Source of the DNA: Atrichornis clamosus
Lineage: Eukaryota; Chordata; Aves; Passeriformes; Menuridae
DNA: 64,000 bases
Assembly (NCBI GenBank): GCA_013400975.1
Contig: WBMZ01011916.1
Location: 1-64,000, forward strand
Direction of reading: 5' to 3'
This document shows, in pieces, positions 22,062 to 35,500 of the stretch. Every line of letters starts with the position of its first letter. Within the stretch, counting starts at the first letter, position 1. Below the pieces are notes generated by a model. It worked only from the letters and a program-made list of their open reading frames with translations. It was not told the DNA's origin and searched no databases. Position numbers and translations under genes: made by a program.

Positions 22062-25000
22062 ATAAAATATATCAGCCCAAGTCTGAAATATCTTGCTCTG
22101 CTGCCTCTGCCAGCCAATGAAATGTGGAGCAATGTTATACACCTTATGAGTTGCTTTGGACTCTAATTTATTCATGCATTGCAACTACTATCCTGGGGCT
22201 TTGGAGGGTACTGACTATTACTCAAGTCAAAATATTTTAAAACAATAAATTACTTTTAAAATGAAAACTATATTTCCCAATTTAAATGAAGATTTTTCTT
22301 GCTTAGGTAAATTACAGACAGTGAAACACAGACACAAAAAAATTTCTGTTTTGTTACTGTTACTCCAAAATCATTAAATATTTTTACATGAATATAAACT
22401 AAGTAAGAGGTTACATATTCAATAAATAATTTTTTTAGCTTCTGGAAGTATAAAGAGATGTGTATGAAATAAACACAGATACTGGATAAAAGGATATTAA
22501 AGACAAAACTATTGCTATTTACAAAAAAAAAAAGGTATAACTATTAGTGACTGGAGTAGACATTAAATCTTTTGTGCCTGGGTCAGGCCTAGGTCATGAT
22601 TCTTGAATGGAAGTTTCTTAACAGCTATAGTGTGCAGATAATTGATTGAAAGTATTTTCAAGGCCTAGGGGAAGTAGGGAGAAAAAGCCTAAGGGACTAG
22701 GGGTTTTTCTGTGTTTTGTTTACTTGCCACCACCACCACCACTATTCCTCTGAAACTGATGCGACTATTATACAGGCTCATTGTGCCATTTTCCAAAGAC
22801 CTGACTGCTACTATTTAGGCTTCTGGTGTACAAAGACTTTTCAATACATGTACGTTGTTTCTTTATACATTTCCATCAGGTTTGTATCTGTATGTTCTCT
22901 TAATTTCATGCTGAGTTTGTACAATGCTTGGGACATAATTCTTTGTGTTTTTCCAGCATAGAACAGTCTTGTCTTGCTCTCTAGTTGGATCTTCCAAAGT
23001 GCTACAAGGAATAATAAGAGCAATTTGTCACACAGTAGCTCTCACGCAACTTTTTTTTTTTAATAGACAATTAGTTCTTACTCTCAACATCTTCAGTTTT
23101 TAAATCCAAGACAGTACATATCAACAGAAACCCACCTAACAGTTAAGAAGAAATTAAAACCTCATATCTGTGAATTTCTTGCATTTTCTAGGATATAAGA
23201 GGAGAAAACAAAATTAAAAATAATAAAGAAAGATGAAGTACCTGACAAAGAAATCAAATCAAAACATAATTTTGCAGTTCTGGTATTCTTAAAAATCTGT
23301 TAGATCCATTGTGTCATTTCTACTTTCATTTCAGACTCAATTTACTTGCAAAGAGATTACCAAAAGAGACCAGAAAATCCTGAATAAACATAGCAGTGGC
23401 AGACATTGATGAGTTATCCATACCCCTGATTTTAGTCATGGTAAGAAGGAAGGTAAAGAGCAGAAGAGATAAATCAGAGCATTACGATAATTCTGCAGTC
23501 CAAATAATAAGAATTTTCCAAAACCTAATAGAAATACCAGTGTATGAACTAGATTTAGTTTTGGCATCTATTTCTTTGGTCCTTAGCTGGAAAACACAAG
23601 TTTTGTCTAGCTGTTCTCATGGGCCATTGAATTCTTTCACTTTTGTTATCAATAAAGATGATAAATGGGGGGGGTTTTGTTCATTTTTTTAGTTTGGTTT
23701 TTTGGGGTTTTTTTTGCTGTACTCCCTGCAACTTTACTCATTAGCTGTGTTGATTTTTATCCCTTTGCCAATTTTAGTTTCATAGGAGCCAAAATCAAAT
23801 GCGGTTTCTTCATGTTGTCTTACAAATAACTTGCTTTATTTCTGCAGTTTTCCTCATAGATGTGTTTCATTTGCAACCTGATCTCCAATCTTCCTGAATG
23901 CCTAGAGCACCTGTTGCTGATTTATTATTTCACAGAGGCCTGCTAGCAGCTGTTCTTCCTTTTTGCTTATAGCCTCTGAGAGGTGCCGGTGCATTTGGTC
24001 TGTGCAGGCAGCCGGGTGGGTGTGCAGATTGAACAGTACACCTTGAACCAAGCAGGGCACATCCAAAGGGGGGAGGGGGAAGAAAAGAAACAAAAAAAAG
24101 AAAATAAATTTCTAGGTTTCATGCAAGAATTATACATTTTATTCAAGGTAAGCCTAAGTATTTTACTATGTGGGTAAAAATGAATGCATCTCATTAGTGA
24201 CATGTATTTAGCACAGGTAGACTATGATATTGGTTTGGAAACTAGTGTGTTTTGCACTGCTTTTCCAGCAGTTCTGAAACATTCAACCATTTCCTTCATG
24301 TTTTCCTGATGTGTTTTCTATAGCAGAATGCAGATATGTGCAGTTGCAATGAATGGTCTTCATCATGTTCTTTACAGGTATTTCACATTTATTTCTATCT
24401 CTGAATATTCTTAGTGAATTATAATGCATATTCAAGAGGAGTTTTATTTTGGTCTCTATGGTGACTTGTGTCACAGTACTTCATCTACACCATAAAAATA
24501 GAAGTTCTCAGATTTTTTGAGTCACTAGTTTATATTAGAGATAAGGAAAACAGACCATATAAACTAAGAGATTAACACTTTTCAGGTGATATACCATGAA
24601 AAATTGGTGAAGGCCTAGACTGACTAATAATACTTACAGGCTAAGAGCATGCTCCCACAGTGTTACTACTGTCAGTTCACATGTCATGATGTCCACAGTA
24701 AAGAAATTATCCTGCCTAAGTTCCTGTGTAAGAGTAAACCATAATTCAAATATACTCACTGATGATAGTTATTTATTATTTTCTTTTTCAAGATTCCTGA
24801 GGGTCATGTTTGCAGAATTGGGTAAGAGTGACAATCCAGGAAAAAGGCAGAACTGTAGACTTTAAAACCATACAGGCTTTTCTGAAATAATCTTGTCTTT
24901 CAGCAAATTTCTCAGTTAATTTGATGATTTTATATGTTCAAAAAAATCCAGTTTGATAAGATTTGGGAAATATCAGAAAGAATTCAGGTTAATTTACAGA

Positions 25001-28000
25001 CTTGACTCTTTCATCTATGGTAAATGGCTTAAAAATTGTAAGAATTTTTCTAAATTCTTTACAGTTTTTAGGTTTTACACACATGTACTACTGTGCTATC
25101 ACCATTTCTCCCCCTCCCAAGAAAGGGAATTGTAAGGCTACCTGCAATTCCAATAGTACTACTCTTCTACAAAAACTAGCATAAATCCACACAGTTTTTA
25201 TCCAAATAATCCAGATACAAAAATAATAAATCAAAGAGAGTTCTATATAGCATTGTTTGCTCTGTCTGCAAGAAACAACCCTTTTTATACAGTGAAAACC
25301 TGTCCATCGGAAATAGAGTAATTTGACACTAACTCTGCCTTAGGAACAAGCACTCATAAAAAAGATTAAGATCTAACAATAGAAAGATAGAGAAATCTTT
25401 TAAAGCCAGTAGGTTAAAAAAAAAGAAAAATCAAACTTGGAAGAGATTTGCTCTATATGGGTAAAATATATATAAAAATGTACTGTCATCTATTCTGCTG
25501 TCTTGCTATTAGATAAAAGAATTTTTAAAAGCCAGATATGATACTGGAAGATGCTTAGTAATATCTGTTTTGTTGCTGTGTGTTCTTGTCTGAGTTAATC
25601 TGAAAAGTTTCCTCCTTGGCAGAGGTCAAAGAGTGAACAATACTCCAGAAGTCTTATCTAAATTGAGTATTAGCCTCATTTTCATGAATTCACTTTGTTA
25701 CTTTCTGTTAGCTCAGCGTGAAGAATAGTGTTAATCTTGCTAGTCCTCTTATCAGATAGCAACAAGACAGTGTCATCATCATACAAGTAAATAAAAGATT
25801 TATTAAAACTGAGAAAGAGGAATTATATGCAGACCAAATAATGAATAAACATTTGAACAACTTCAATATAGGTTGTGGCATTTGAGGAAAACACAAAACA
25901 CACATACACACAAAAACCCCTGCCGAAACAATAGCACCATTTGTGGCTTTAAATTGTTTCCTTTGGCTAAGTAAGATTGCAATCACGACAATGCTAGGTT
26001 ATTAATACCAAACACAGAGATCTGCTTCCACTGATACTCTACTGAACTTATGTATGTGAAATAGGTTCTCTGAGTGGAACATCAGTCTTATATTTCAACA
26101 TCTTATCTGAGGAAGAAAGTATTTTATTTGTAAAATGATAGAACTAGGAAGCCATCCCTACCTGATCAGGGGCCATTAAATAAAATTAATGAGAGAACAG
26201 ACAAAAGTCCATCCGGGACTCTTGCCTCTAATAGAAAGGTAAAGGTTATTAAGTGATCATTCCAAGGAAATTAAAAAATGAGATTCTTATGTGACTACTA
26301 CATATCTTTTTGTCACTTTCTGACTTTGGTCAGTTAAACTCATTAGCAAAAGCAATAGAAAATTGATCATCTTTCCAACCAACATCAACTACTCTTTGTG
26401 TATATTAAAAACAAATAATCCATCCATATTAGCTATCAGAGAGGCAACGTATGTCTTAACAAAACACAAGATTACTATTCAGAACTTAACACATTTTTGC
26501 TTTGTTTAAAGTTACAGAATGAATATAACTTGTGTATATTATAGCGGTGTATCAGAGGAACCAAATGTTTTAAGAAAATTGCGTTAGCAATTTCAAATGC
26601 AGTGCAGAAGCTTTTCAACCAGTGTCTTTTTAATTTTGATGCTTTCTTTCTTAAAAAGCTTGTAATTGCATAAATTATATGAAAAAAACTTGAATTACGC
26701 AGGAATTTTGATAAAGCAGTACATTCACAAACTCCACTGCTAATGTGGCAGCTTCCAAATCAATGACTTATTTCAAGAAGGCAAATCCTGTATCATACTG
26801 CAAGATTACACGGATACTTACCGGTTTAGCACTACACCAAGCCTTGGAAAATAATAGAGCTATATCTAGGTGAGAGGTAAGCCTATTATTTCAAAATTAT
26901 GTTTTGATTTTAAAAGATATTAAGCACAATTTAGATTAATAGTGTGTTTTCTTTGTGGGTTTTGGGAGGGTTTTTTATTGGTTTCATTGGGTTTGGGGCT
27001 TCTGGAGGTTGTTTTGTATTTCTTTTACTTTTATCTGTCTTGTTTTTGTTTGATTTTTTTTTCTACAATCATACTTTGTGTTAAAATACGGAGACTTTTT
27101 TTCCAGAGTTTATACAAGGCTTTGCAGCACAACTCAGTTCCCAAGCACAGTAATCCAATGGCTTTTCAGACACATAAGGACCGCCCTTCTCCAGATTCTG
27201 CTAATTCAGAAGACCACAGGCTTGGATCATATCTTAAAATCCTGTGAAAGGATCTCAAATATCCTAGGATGCTTAAAACAGTATTGCATGCCCATGTTTA
27301 CACAAGTGAATTGCCTCTCAGTAATGTATTCTGAATAGATTCTTTTATCTATATGTAAGTGCTGAATAGTTTTGCTGATACTTGCTGTGCTACTGCGAGA
27401 GTAAAATACTAATCAGGGTAGGAATCTTAGACTTAAGATCTTATTTTACATATTTTCCACACATATGAATATCCAATTGGCTGGATTATTTTAATTCCAG
27501 TATCCAAATTATAAATTGGCTAATGCAAATATATTGTATTAACTAAATTATATTTAAATGAGTCAGTTTTTCATGCGACTAGTTAAAATAAACAAAATCA
27601 AATTTAAAGTTGTAATTAAAAAGCCTAAAATATAATTAAAGTATCTGATAGAAACATAGCATGATGGCTAAATGTTTTCTAGGAAGTAATTAATGATGAT
27701 GTTGAAATGCAAAAGTTGTTTTCTTTAAGGAATTTATTTAACTTTTGGAAATGAAAGCAATCAAGACCTAACCTAAGGATACTGCCAGGTAGTTTGAAGT
27801 ATATACTTTTGTTATTTTTGGAATATGTATCATATTTGTAGTACATTTTTCACAAAGACTGGCATCATTAATTCTTATTTTATTGGGATATAAACTATAG
27901 AATCTCAATGTCTACCTTTGGTCTAAAAAACATGATTGCTGATTCTAGTCAAAAGAAACAACTGTTAAGAAGATGTAAGTCAGCATCCTGCTTTAAATTT

Positions 28001-29474
28001 CTTCAGTATTTCAGTCAGCGTCAAGCCAAACTGGGAGGAGAAACAGATGTTATTCAAATTGGTTTTACAGAAATCATTCAAAAGTTTACCTAGGGAGTAA
28101 ATGAAAATTACTGTAGAATCTGGCATTATATTTTTATGGAAAAGGAAAAATGGTCAATGAGCTTTGAGCAATGAAAGTTGCATGTTAATAAGTTCTCCTC
28201 TAAGACACATGAGTTTCAAGCCCCCAGCATTTAGGATAGGACCAGTTCTAAAAGTGAAACTTAGATTTTCATTGTGCTGAAATACAAGAGCTTACACTTT
28301 GGAAAAGATAAAAAGGCAAACTAGATAAAGCATGCTTTTTTTCAAAGTAACCTAACATACATAATTATTCTCCAAAAACATAGGCCCTCAGGAGTCTTAT
28401 GTATTCTAGCAGCATGTGTAATGAACAAATCTTCAGCCGCTTCCTGCCTGATACAATTATTGATCCATTAATTTTATTCATGCAGGGCACCCAAATAAAA
28501 AAACCATAGGGACATTTGCTACAGGTTGTCATATTTTTGTATAGGAGAAAGTTCAATTTAAAGTCAGTGCAAGTCCTTCCCAAGGGATGTAACTTGAGAA
28601 AGAGTATAAAGTGGGTTAAGTCAATACCAGCTTGACTCGACTGCTCTTTCCATCTGTTTATCATAGCCCTTTCAGCAGCTGTTTTGCACTCTTCTATTGA
28701 CTAAAGGATATTAATATTGCTTGACAACTGCCTGGTGTATGAAATAAATGTTTATCTCATTTTTTTGCCTAACAGCTGTTGATTCATTCATGCTAACACA
28801 TTTATGGAACATCCATCATGTATTTAAAAGGTGGACATCTTCCACTGTACTTTTGGTGGGAGAATATTGAACACTGAAAAAAGGCAGCCAGTAGAAGTTA
28901 ATGACACAGCTATACAAATGACACTTACAATTTTAGTAACCTACACATCAATCACCTTTCCAAGATGACTTTTCCTTTGACTAGAGAGTCCTGCAGTTGA
29001 ATAGGTAAGACATATTGCCAAAATACAACTTGAGTAAGAATCAGCTTGTTAGGTTATCTTATATCCTTATCTGTAGTTGTATTTGTGCTTTGACAAACTT
29101 CTGTTTTTCTATTCTATTAAAAAGTTAGGATTTAAGCACCATATGTCAAAAAAGAGGAGATATTTTAAACATTTTTTTGTGGATAAGGACATCTTCACTT
29201 GAATGGTTAGGCGTTACATTTGTGCATGGGGAAAAGCAATATTTAAAAGTACATATGAGTGCTAAAAGAAGAATTTTATATCTGGGTGTAGCTTACACAG
29301 CCTTCTTGTTTTCTACCACACAAGAAAAAAGAAAAATATGTACATTTCACATTTAAAGTGTTTTATTTTAAAATAGTTTTTTATTAATTCAGAATAACAT
29401 GGCTCTGCAACAGATTCTTGAATATTTACTTTGCTTCTGAATGAAAAGTTTCTTATGCTTTTAGATTGCCCAGC
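22062..29474. other. Long AT-rich stretch, no gene seen
   Basis: Seven kilobases contain no recognised transposon end or gene. The largest ORFs (98 codons at 23396-23692, 101 codons at 26942-27247, 99 codons minus at 28365-28664) have no motif I recognise and no supporting splice or homology evidence. Low-complexity points are a (CCA)n of five units near 22727-22742, an 8-G run at 23667-23674, a purine-rich tract near 24066-24110, and a G-run cluster at 26957-26998. Confidence 0.55.
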
Positions 29475-29824
29475 TGTGGTGGGTTGACCTTGGCTGGCCA
29501 CCAGGTGCCCATGAAACTGTTCTCTCACTCCCTGCTCAGAAGAACAAGGGGAAAAAAAGCAAGATGAAAAGAACATGTAGGTCAAAACAAGGAAGTTTTA
29601 TTTAAAGAAAAAAATAAGAAAAAACCCCAAACAAAAAAACCAAAACAGCCAAAACCTACTGTCATTTAGGGGTGGAGGATGTTGAAAAGACAGCCTTGCA
29701 CTGCTCTGTAGTAGCCAAAACACTTGAATGGTATTAGCCCCTTTTCTAGCTACTGATGTAAAACAGAGACCTGTGATGGCAGGTGTGGGGTAAATTAGCT
29801 CTGTCCCAGCCAGACCAGTTACCA
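29475..29824 (-). mobile_element. ERVL-like LTR, internally shortened, antisense
   Basis: On the minus strand the 3' end reads GGTCAACCCACCACA, the classic terminus of a large group of avian ERVL LTRs. An AATAAA signal lies in TTTAAATAAAACTTCC (plus-strand near 29594-29603). The 5' part reads GGTCTGGCTGGGACAGAG, also typical of these LTRs. The copy is only about 350 bp, shorter than the roughly 1-kb relatives in this window, so the middle appears deleted. The right boundary and target duplication are not clear. An A-rich run at 29605-29650 lies within it. Confidence 0.75.
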
Positions 29825-30469
29825 GAGATTGGCAGCAAAGGATTCTCTTTGTCCCTCTTGTGTTTCCATCCCAGTTTAACTCTCTTCATATCTTTGTATT
29901 TCTAATGAGAACTTCTGTTTGAATTATGGAGAGGTTCAGTGGATTTATATAAAGTAAATATGTTAAATATTACATCTTTCATCTCAAGTTCAATAACAGT
30001 TCATAACAATTGTAAATCTTTTATCCTTAATTATGTCTCAGGCCCTGTATGCATTTTCATTCTCTGCTCCTCATGGTAAAAAATAGAAGAAATATTGACA
30101 TACAAATAAGAAAGACATGAGGATCTAAATTCTTAACCATAATGCTTAATATTAACTAAAGACTCTCAAAATAGGATAGAATGGATATAGCAACTCCATA
30201 TTTCAAGAATAAACTACACTACATGAACTAAACCAAACTACATAAATGGAAATACTTCAGATCTACAAGAATATTATACTAACAGCAACATAAGGAGCAT
30301 TTTTCACTGCTAAAAATTCTAAAATTCAATGTTAGGTTTTAGATACTTAGATAAATTTGTGTTTATCGAGGTGAAATAATTTATTTTCCAGTGGCAAAAA
30401 TGAAGTCTACTTGCAAGTTCTGATAAGGAAATAGCAAAATCAAATAGGTGAATCGATATTACTGGTAGT
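29825..30469. other. AT-rich unique sequence, no gene seen
   Basis: No feature was recognised between the LTR and the CR1 copy. Confidence 0.55.
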
Positions 30470-30485
30470 ACTAATTAAAGAGGAG

Positions 30486-30725
30486 ATGGAAAGGTTAAGA
30501 AGTGTCAGGGTGCATGTGAAGGAGGTTGCCTGGCAGAGCAGATCTCTACCAGTTCTGAGGCAGGTGTACCAGTCAGCTGCACCTCAGAAAGTGGACAATC
30601 CCCTACCCTCTCCCCAGCAGGCAGGAGGAGACGTAAGAGTCAGGGAGGGAATGGAGGCAGGTCCCTACTCAAGGTGCCAGCTGATCCACCTCCTCTTCCC
30701 ATGTGCCGCTGTGGAACAGGCATGA
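30486..30725 (+). pseudogene. CR1 ORF1 remnant (79 codons open)
   Basis: In CR1, ORF1 encodes a nucleic-acid-binding protein with a coiled-coil-like region. This open stretch covers the charged helical part (ERLRSVR, SLPVLRQ) and the Pro-rich part after it. The start and the Cys-containing N-terminal region are missing. It is a remnant, not a host gene. Confidence 0.75.
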
Positions 30726-31602
30726 GGGTTTGGAAAAAATTATGAGTTAGAAGTAACTCCTATGGGATTGCCTAGCATGACGGATGGTTACAGGTTATCC
30801 AGGAAGGGTAGGCAGGGCAGGTGAAGTGAGGGAGGTGACATTGTATGTAACAGAGGACTGGAATGTATGAAGATTGCAATTGGCAATGGCACAGCTGAGA
30901 GATTCCGGGTTGAATCGACATGCTTGAGAGAAAAAGGGACAAATATTGCGTATGCTGCCGTGGAAGGCTCCTACGGACCACATAGCCAGGATGATAACAC
31001 CAATGAATTATTCTCCAAAGAACTTCAAAGAACTAACAAAGAACAAATCAATTGCCCTTGTCTTTATGTGGGACTTCAGCTTACTGGATGCCAACTGGAA
31101 ACACCATACTGTGGGCACAAACAGGTACAGAAGATACCTAAAAAACATGGATGATAACTTCACAGCACATGTAGTAAGGGAGTAGACCAAGAAGGCTGCC
31201 TTCCTTGATTTTCTTCTTATCAACAGAGTGTCTTGTGAGTGAAGTGGTGACTGATGGCATCTTGGCCACACTGAACACAAAGCCATTGAGTCACAAATTT
31301 CTGTTGACAGGAGGAAAAGTGCCAGCAAAACTTCATCTCTGGATATGAGGAAAGGAGAATTCAGCTTCTCAGATAACGTTTGTGAGATCTCCTTGGAAAA
31401 TGCGTTTGAAGGTGCTGGGGTTCATAAATTTTGATCACTTTTTAAGCAATCCCTCCTAAGACCAAGTAGCAGGCCATTCCAAAATGGAGCTAAGGTAAAA
31501 AAATAAGGTGTATGCCCAGTGTAAGCAAGGTCAGGTGATGTGAGAGGAATTCAGAGATGCTGTTTGCCACTGTAGGGAAAAACTTGTGTAGCCAAAGATC
31601 AG

Positions 31603-32132
31603 TTGGAGTTGAAGCTGGCCACTACTGTGGGAAGCAATACAAAGAGCTTTTTAAAGTGCATTAATAGTAAAAGGCACTGCAGGATTAAAATTGGCCTGTT
31701 ACCTGATGAGGATGATCACCTCACAAACAGTGACATATACAAGGCAGAGAAGTTTAATGCTTTATTTGTCTCCCTCTATAGTATTGATGATGGGCTCTGG
31801 GGTACTAGGGCCCTGAGTCAGAGGATCGTGTCTGCAACACTCATAAATTCCCAGTCAACCCTGAACTTGTGGACAATCTAGTGCTCCAGCTGACTCTCTC
31901 TAACTCTATATGGCCTGATGGGGTTCATCTGAGAATATTCAAAGACCTGGCTGTTGTCATCCCGAGGCATTTCTCAATGATTTTTGAATTGTCTTGGGAA
32001 TCTGGAGAAGTCCCAGTCAATCGGAAGCTGGCTAACATTGTCCCAGTTTTCAAGAAGGGTAAGAGGGATGATCCTGAGAACTACAGGCTGTCACTTCAGT
32101 GTCTAGTAAAGTTATGGAGAAGATTATTCTGA
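31603..32132 (+). pseudogene. CR1 ORF2 reverse transcriptase remnant
   Basis: Two adjacent open pieces of 92 and 87 codons carry the N-terminal RT segments ELKLATTVGSN and NSKRHC, then SWESGEVPVNRKLANIVPVF and KKGKRDDPENYR. The palm aspartates lie downstream in a frame broken by stops, and the FADD region is not present. It is non-functional. Confidence 0.8.
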
Positions 32133-32530
32133 GATATTGAAAAACACCTGAAGAACAACACAGTAATTTGTCACAGCCAGCATGGCTTCATGGGAGGAAA
32201 GTCCTGTTAATCAAACCTGATTTTCTTTAATGACAAGGTAAGCCACCCAGTTGTGCAAGGGAAACCGTTTGATATAAACTTTTTGGATTTCAGTAAAACT
32301 TTCAATAGTGTCTCTCACAGGATCCTTCTGGACAAAACATCCAGCTCACATCTGGATAAACACATCATGTGATGGGTGAGCAACAGGCTCATGGGCTGGG
32401 CACAAAGGGTGACAGTGAATGGGGTGACATCAGACTGGGGACCTGTCACTGGTGGGATTCCACAGGGCTCCATTTTAGGGCCTCTTTTCTTCAAGGTTTT
32501 CATAAACATCTTAGACACAGAACCTAAAAG

Positions 32531-35500
32531 TGTACTATATATATAAAAAAAGAGCAAAAAGCAGTGGTCACATAGTTGTACCACTAAGGAAAAAAATAAA
32601 AGAAACATGTCCTCAAACTACCAGTATGGGCTGTGCTTCATGCCACCATCTTGTCAGGCCTTTCAGATTAAATTGTATTTTATGTGTATCTGTAAGCAAA
32701 TTCCTAAGAAGAAATGAGTAGTCAAAGTTAAAAAGGAGAATTAATCATTGGAAAATATATGTTATTGTGCAGTATACCTGGAGCATTTACAGATCAGTGT
32801 TGGAAATCTGGGTTTGATGGAACGCTAAAAATCAAAACTCTTCTCGGGTTTATTACAAGTTTTATCATTCACACTGCAGAAAGTATGACCATGCAAGTTC
32901 TATTATATTTTCTAAACAAATTTCTCTCTTTAGATATTTCTTGCTCTCTTACTTAAGAGCCTCAGCTGATTTCCAATGCGTAGTATTATCATTTATAAAA
33001 AGCTTGTCTTTATGAAGTTGGCTTAATCTATCCGTCTAGTTTATAAATTAGAACTCTTTTATAAACTATAAAGTCTTTTTTGTTTCTAATAAAGACTTTT
33101 ATATTTTAAGTAATTATTGCTTTTGGCTTTATTAATTATACAACATAATGCAGAAATTTAACCTAATTATAATATCATTTGGGAGAGCACCTCCATGAAA
33201 CATTTCAACAGTGATCAACTGAATACTCCGTAGGGATTAAAGTAAGAACAGTTATTTTACATTGTTTTTTATCCTGAACAAAACACTGTAACCATGCTTT
33301 TAAAATCATTGTCTTAATTCATTATCCTGTTACATTAATAGAAGTCTAATGTTAACTCTACCTCCTTCAGTCATAATGCTGAAATAAAGTCTTGGTTAAT
33401 GAGCTACAATGTTTTTATTTCGGAGTGTATTTACTCACAGCTATACATTGTCAAGTCTGCAAGCCATTATTCCTTTCTGTAAGCTTTTATGTGTTTCACA
33501 GTTAAGCATTCTCCACTTAAGGTGCCTCAGGTGGCCTGCCAAACCTGCACAATATATAGAAAAGAAAACAAAAAAACCCTCTATAAAATCCAAGGGCTGT
33601 CATCTCTATGTCTACTTGAAATACTATTAGTGTTTCTTAGAGAAAGTGTAGCATAAATTTTAGATACAATAAAACTGGACTCTTAAGGAATATATAATAA
33701 AAATAGCTGAAAATCAGTTAATTTTCAGTCTTTGTCAATATGTCAAACTTGAGGACATTTTTCATCTAGGGGATCAAATGAACATGAGATGCAAAGCTAG
33801 ATGGCATCTCTTTTCAGAAGTCAAAATAGATTTTGTGTCCAGTTTCTCCTTCTTGAATATATTTAGCAAGCCTTCAGCACATACCTGAAGTTTTTCTGAA
33901 TCTCTTGAACTGTATTTGAGCTTATAAATAAATAAATAAATAAAGGAAATAATTAAATTGCATTCTGATGGAACTTCAGATGAATGTATGCTCCTCCCAG
34001 AAGACTGACACAAAGGCTGTTTGTATTCATTGAAGGCTTGCAGTATTAATTGTAAAATCCTCCTAGATATAAAATTTCACAATTGCAATTGTCAAGGGTC
34101 CCTATATAATGAAACATAAAAAAAAAAAAAAGTTCCCTCAAACGTAATTCAGGAACCTGTCCAGAATACCTGTTTCAAAATAAGCATACATTTGAATTTG
34201 ACAATTAGTATTACAGATTTCTGATTCAAGACTCACTATGTATGTTCTACATCCTTATGTGTGAAAATCATTCTCTAGGGAAGAGAATGCTGTCCTCCTT
34301 TTCCTACAGGTTATGAATATGGGGTACTGAGGGTAAAAATGTCACTTATTAGAACTGATCAGCATGTCAAGAGCCAGAGATAAATCAGCTAAATCGTTGG
34401 GTTCATTACTGCTCAATAATTATTCAAGATTATAATGCAAAATCCAGTCACAGAATTAAGAAAATACTTACTGAGTTATGATTTAGTTCCTCACATTTCT
34501 CCATTTAAAACCTCTTAATGGAGCCAATTTAATTTTTCTTTCCTATAGAAAGCAATAATAATAGGCAAAACTTCAGTAATCAGGACTCAAGTATCTTTCA
34601 CTGTTTCAGTCATAAATTTTTTTCGATTATTCTAGATCATCCACATCTATAACACTTCACATATGAGTTTGACTTTTAAGTTTCACTACTAATGAAAGCA
34701 CTTAAAAACCTCTTACAAAAATTAAATTATTACAGGCAATGTTGGTCCTGCTTATATAGGAAAACTTTCTATTTTCTTTAGAAAGCCAGATTTTGGTCAT
34801 GGCATATGTAGCAAAAGATTTAAGAATCCCAAGTGTAACAGTAGTATTTTAGAACAAGGAAAGAAAGGTGTACTACCAACCATACATACAACAATCATAT
34901 GATGTGAATAAAACAAAAATAATGCAATCCTGGGTCTGACAGGGAACAGATGTTCTGTTCTTTACTATAAAGAAGTCTTCTATCTCTCTTTGCTCTTCAA
35001 ATTCTGCTGTCTTCCCAAATCATAGCTGTAAACCAGCACAAAACAGTGCAGCCTTACTGGCTTTAAGAATTACAGTAAGAGGCATGGGAGAATATTCACA
35101 ATATAAACCACACAGTTGAGTCAAATATGAGCTATTATAAGTCTTGATCTTAAATCTTTTATTAAGTTTTCTGTCTTTCCACTATTTTACATTGTAAAGT
35201 TATCCAAATAAATTCTATGGAAAAAAATTACCAGAAAATGCTTCATGACAACAAAGCCAAATTTTATTACTTATCTTAAGGATACACTACCACTTCTATT
35301 ATATAGACATATATATTACAAAAATAATCTAACTTGATTAACATTTCAGAAGCATACTTTTTATCTTTTTACTTTACCTCAGAGAATTGTAAAAAAATTC
35401 AACAACAAATTCTCAGCTAACTTCCATTTTGTTTTGCCATACTCACATATGCGTAGTGCCACGTGTCTTACATGTGTCTCTTACAGAACCAAAATCACCC

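Larger units (their letters stand above)
30470..32530 (+). mobile_element. CR1 LINE, old, 3' end missing
   Basis: The left end is CR1 ORF1-like: a heptad-like MERLRSVR and SLPVLRQ segment at 30486-30590 and a PLPSPQQAGGD segment near 30600-30640. ORF2 endonuclease pieces follow: YGPHSQDDNTNELF near 30970-31015, and a DANWKHHTVGTNRYRRYLK segment with DDNF near 31085-31160. Reverse transcriptase follows: NSKRHCRIKIGLLPDEDDH near 31665-31720, SWESGEVPVNRKLANIVPVF near 31993-32055, and SQHGFMGGKS near 32175-32205. [13 protein letters not shown] segment near 32455-32485 ends the readable part. Homology stops near 32530, just before the catalytic FADD motif, so thumb, C-terminus and 3' UTR are absent. 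Frames shift repeatedly. It differs from the copy at 8455 in details (GLLPDEDDHLTN versus LLNEEG), so it is a different CR1 subfamily. Confidence 0.9.

Noticed and set aside
22727..22742. (CCA)n run and the poly-His reading over it
   Set aside because: Only five units; an ordinary short simple repeat.
23396..23692. 98-codon ORF as a possible small gene
   Set aside because: It has no motif, no GC or codon bias distinct from flanks, and no splice or promoter context.
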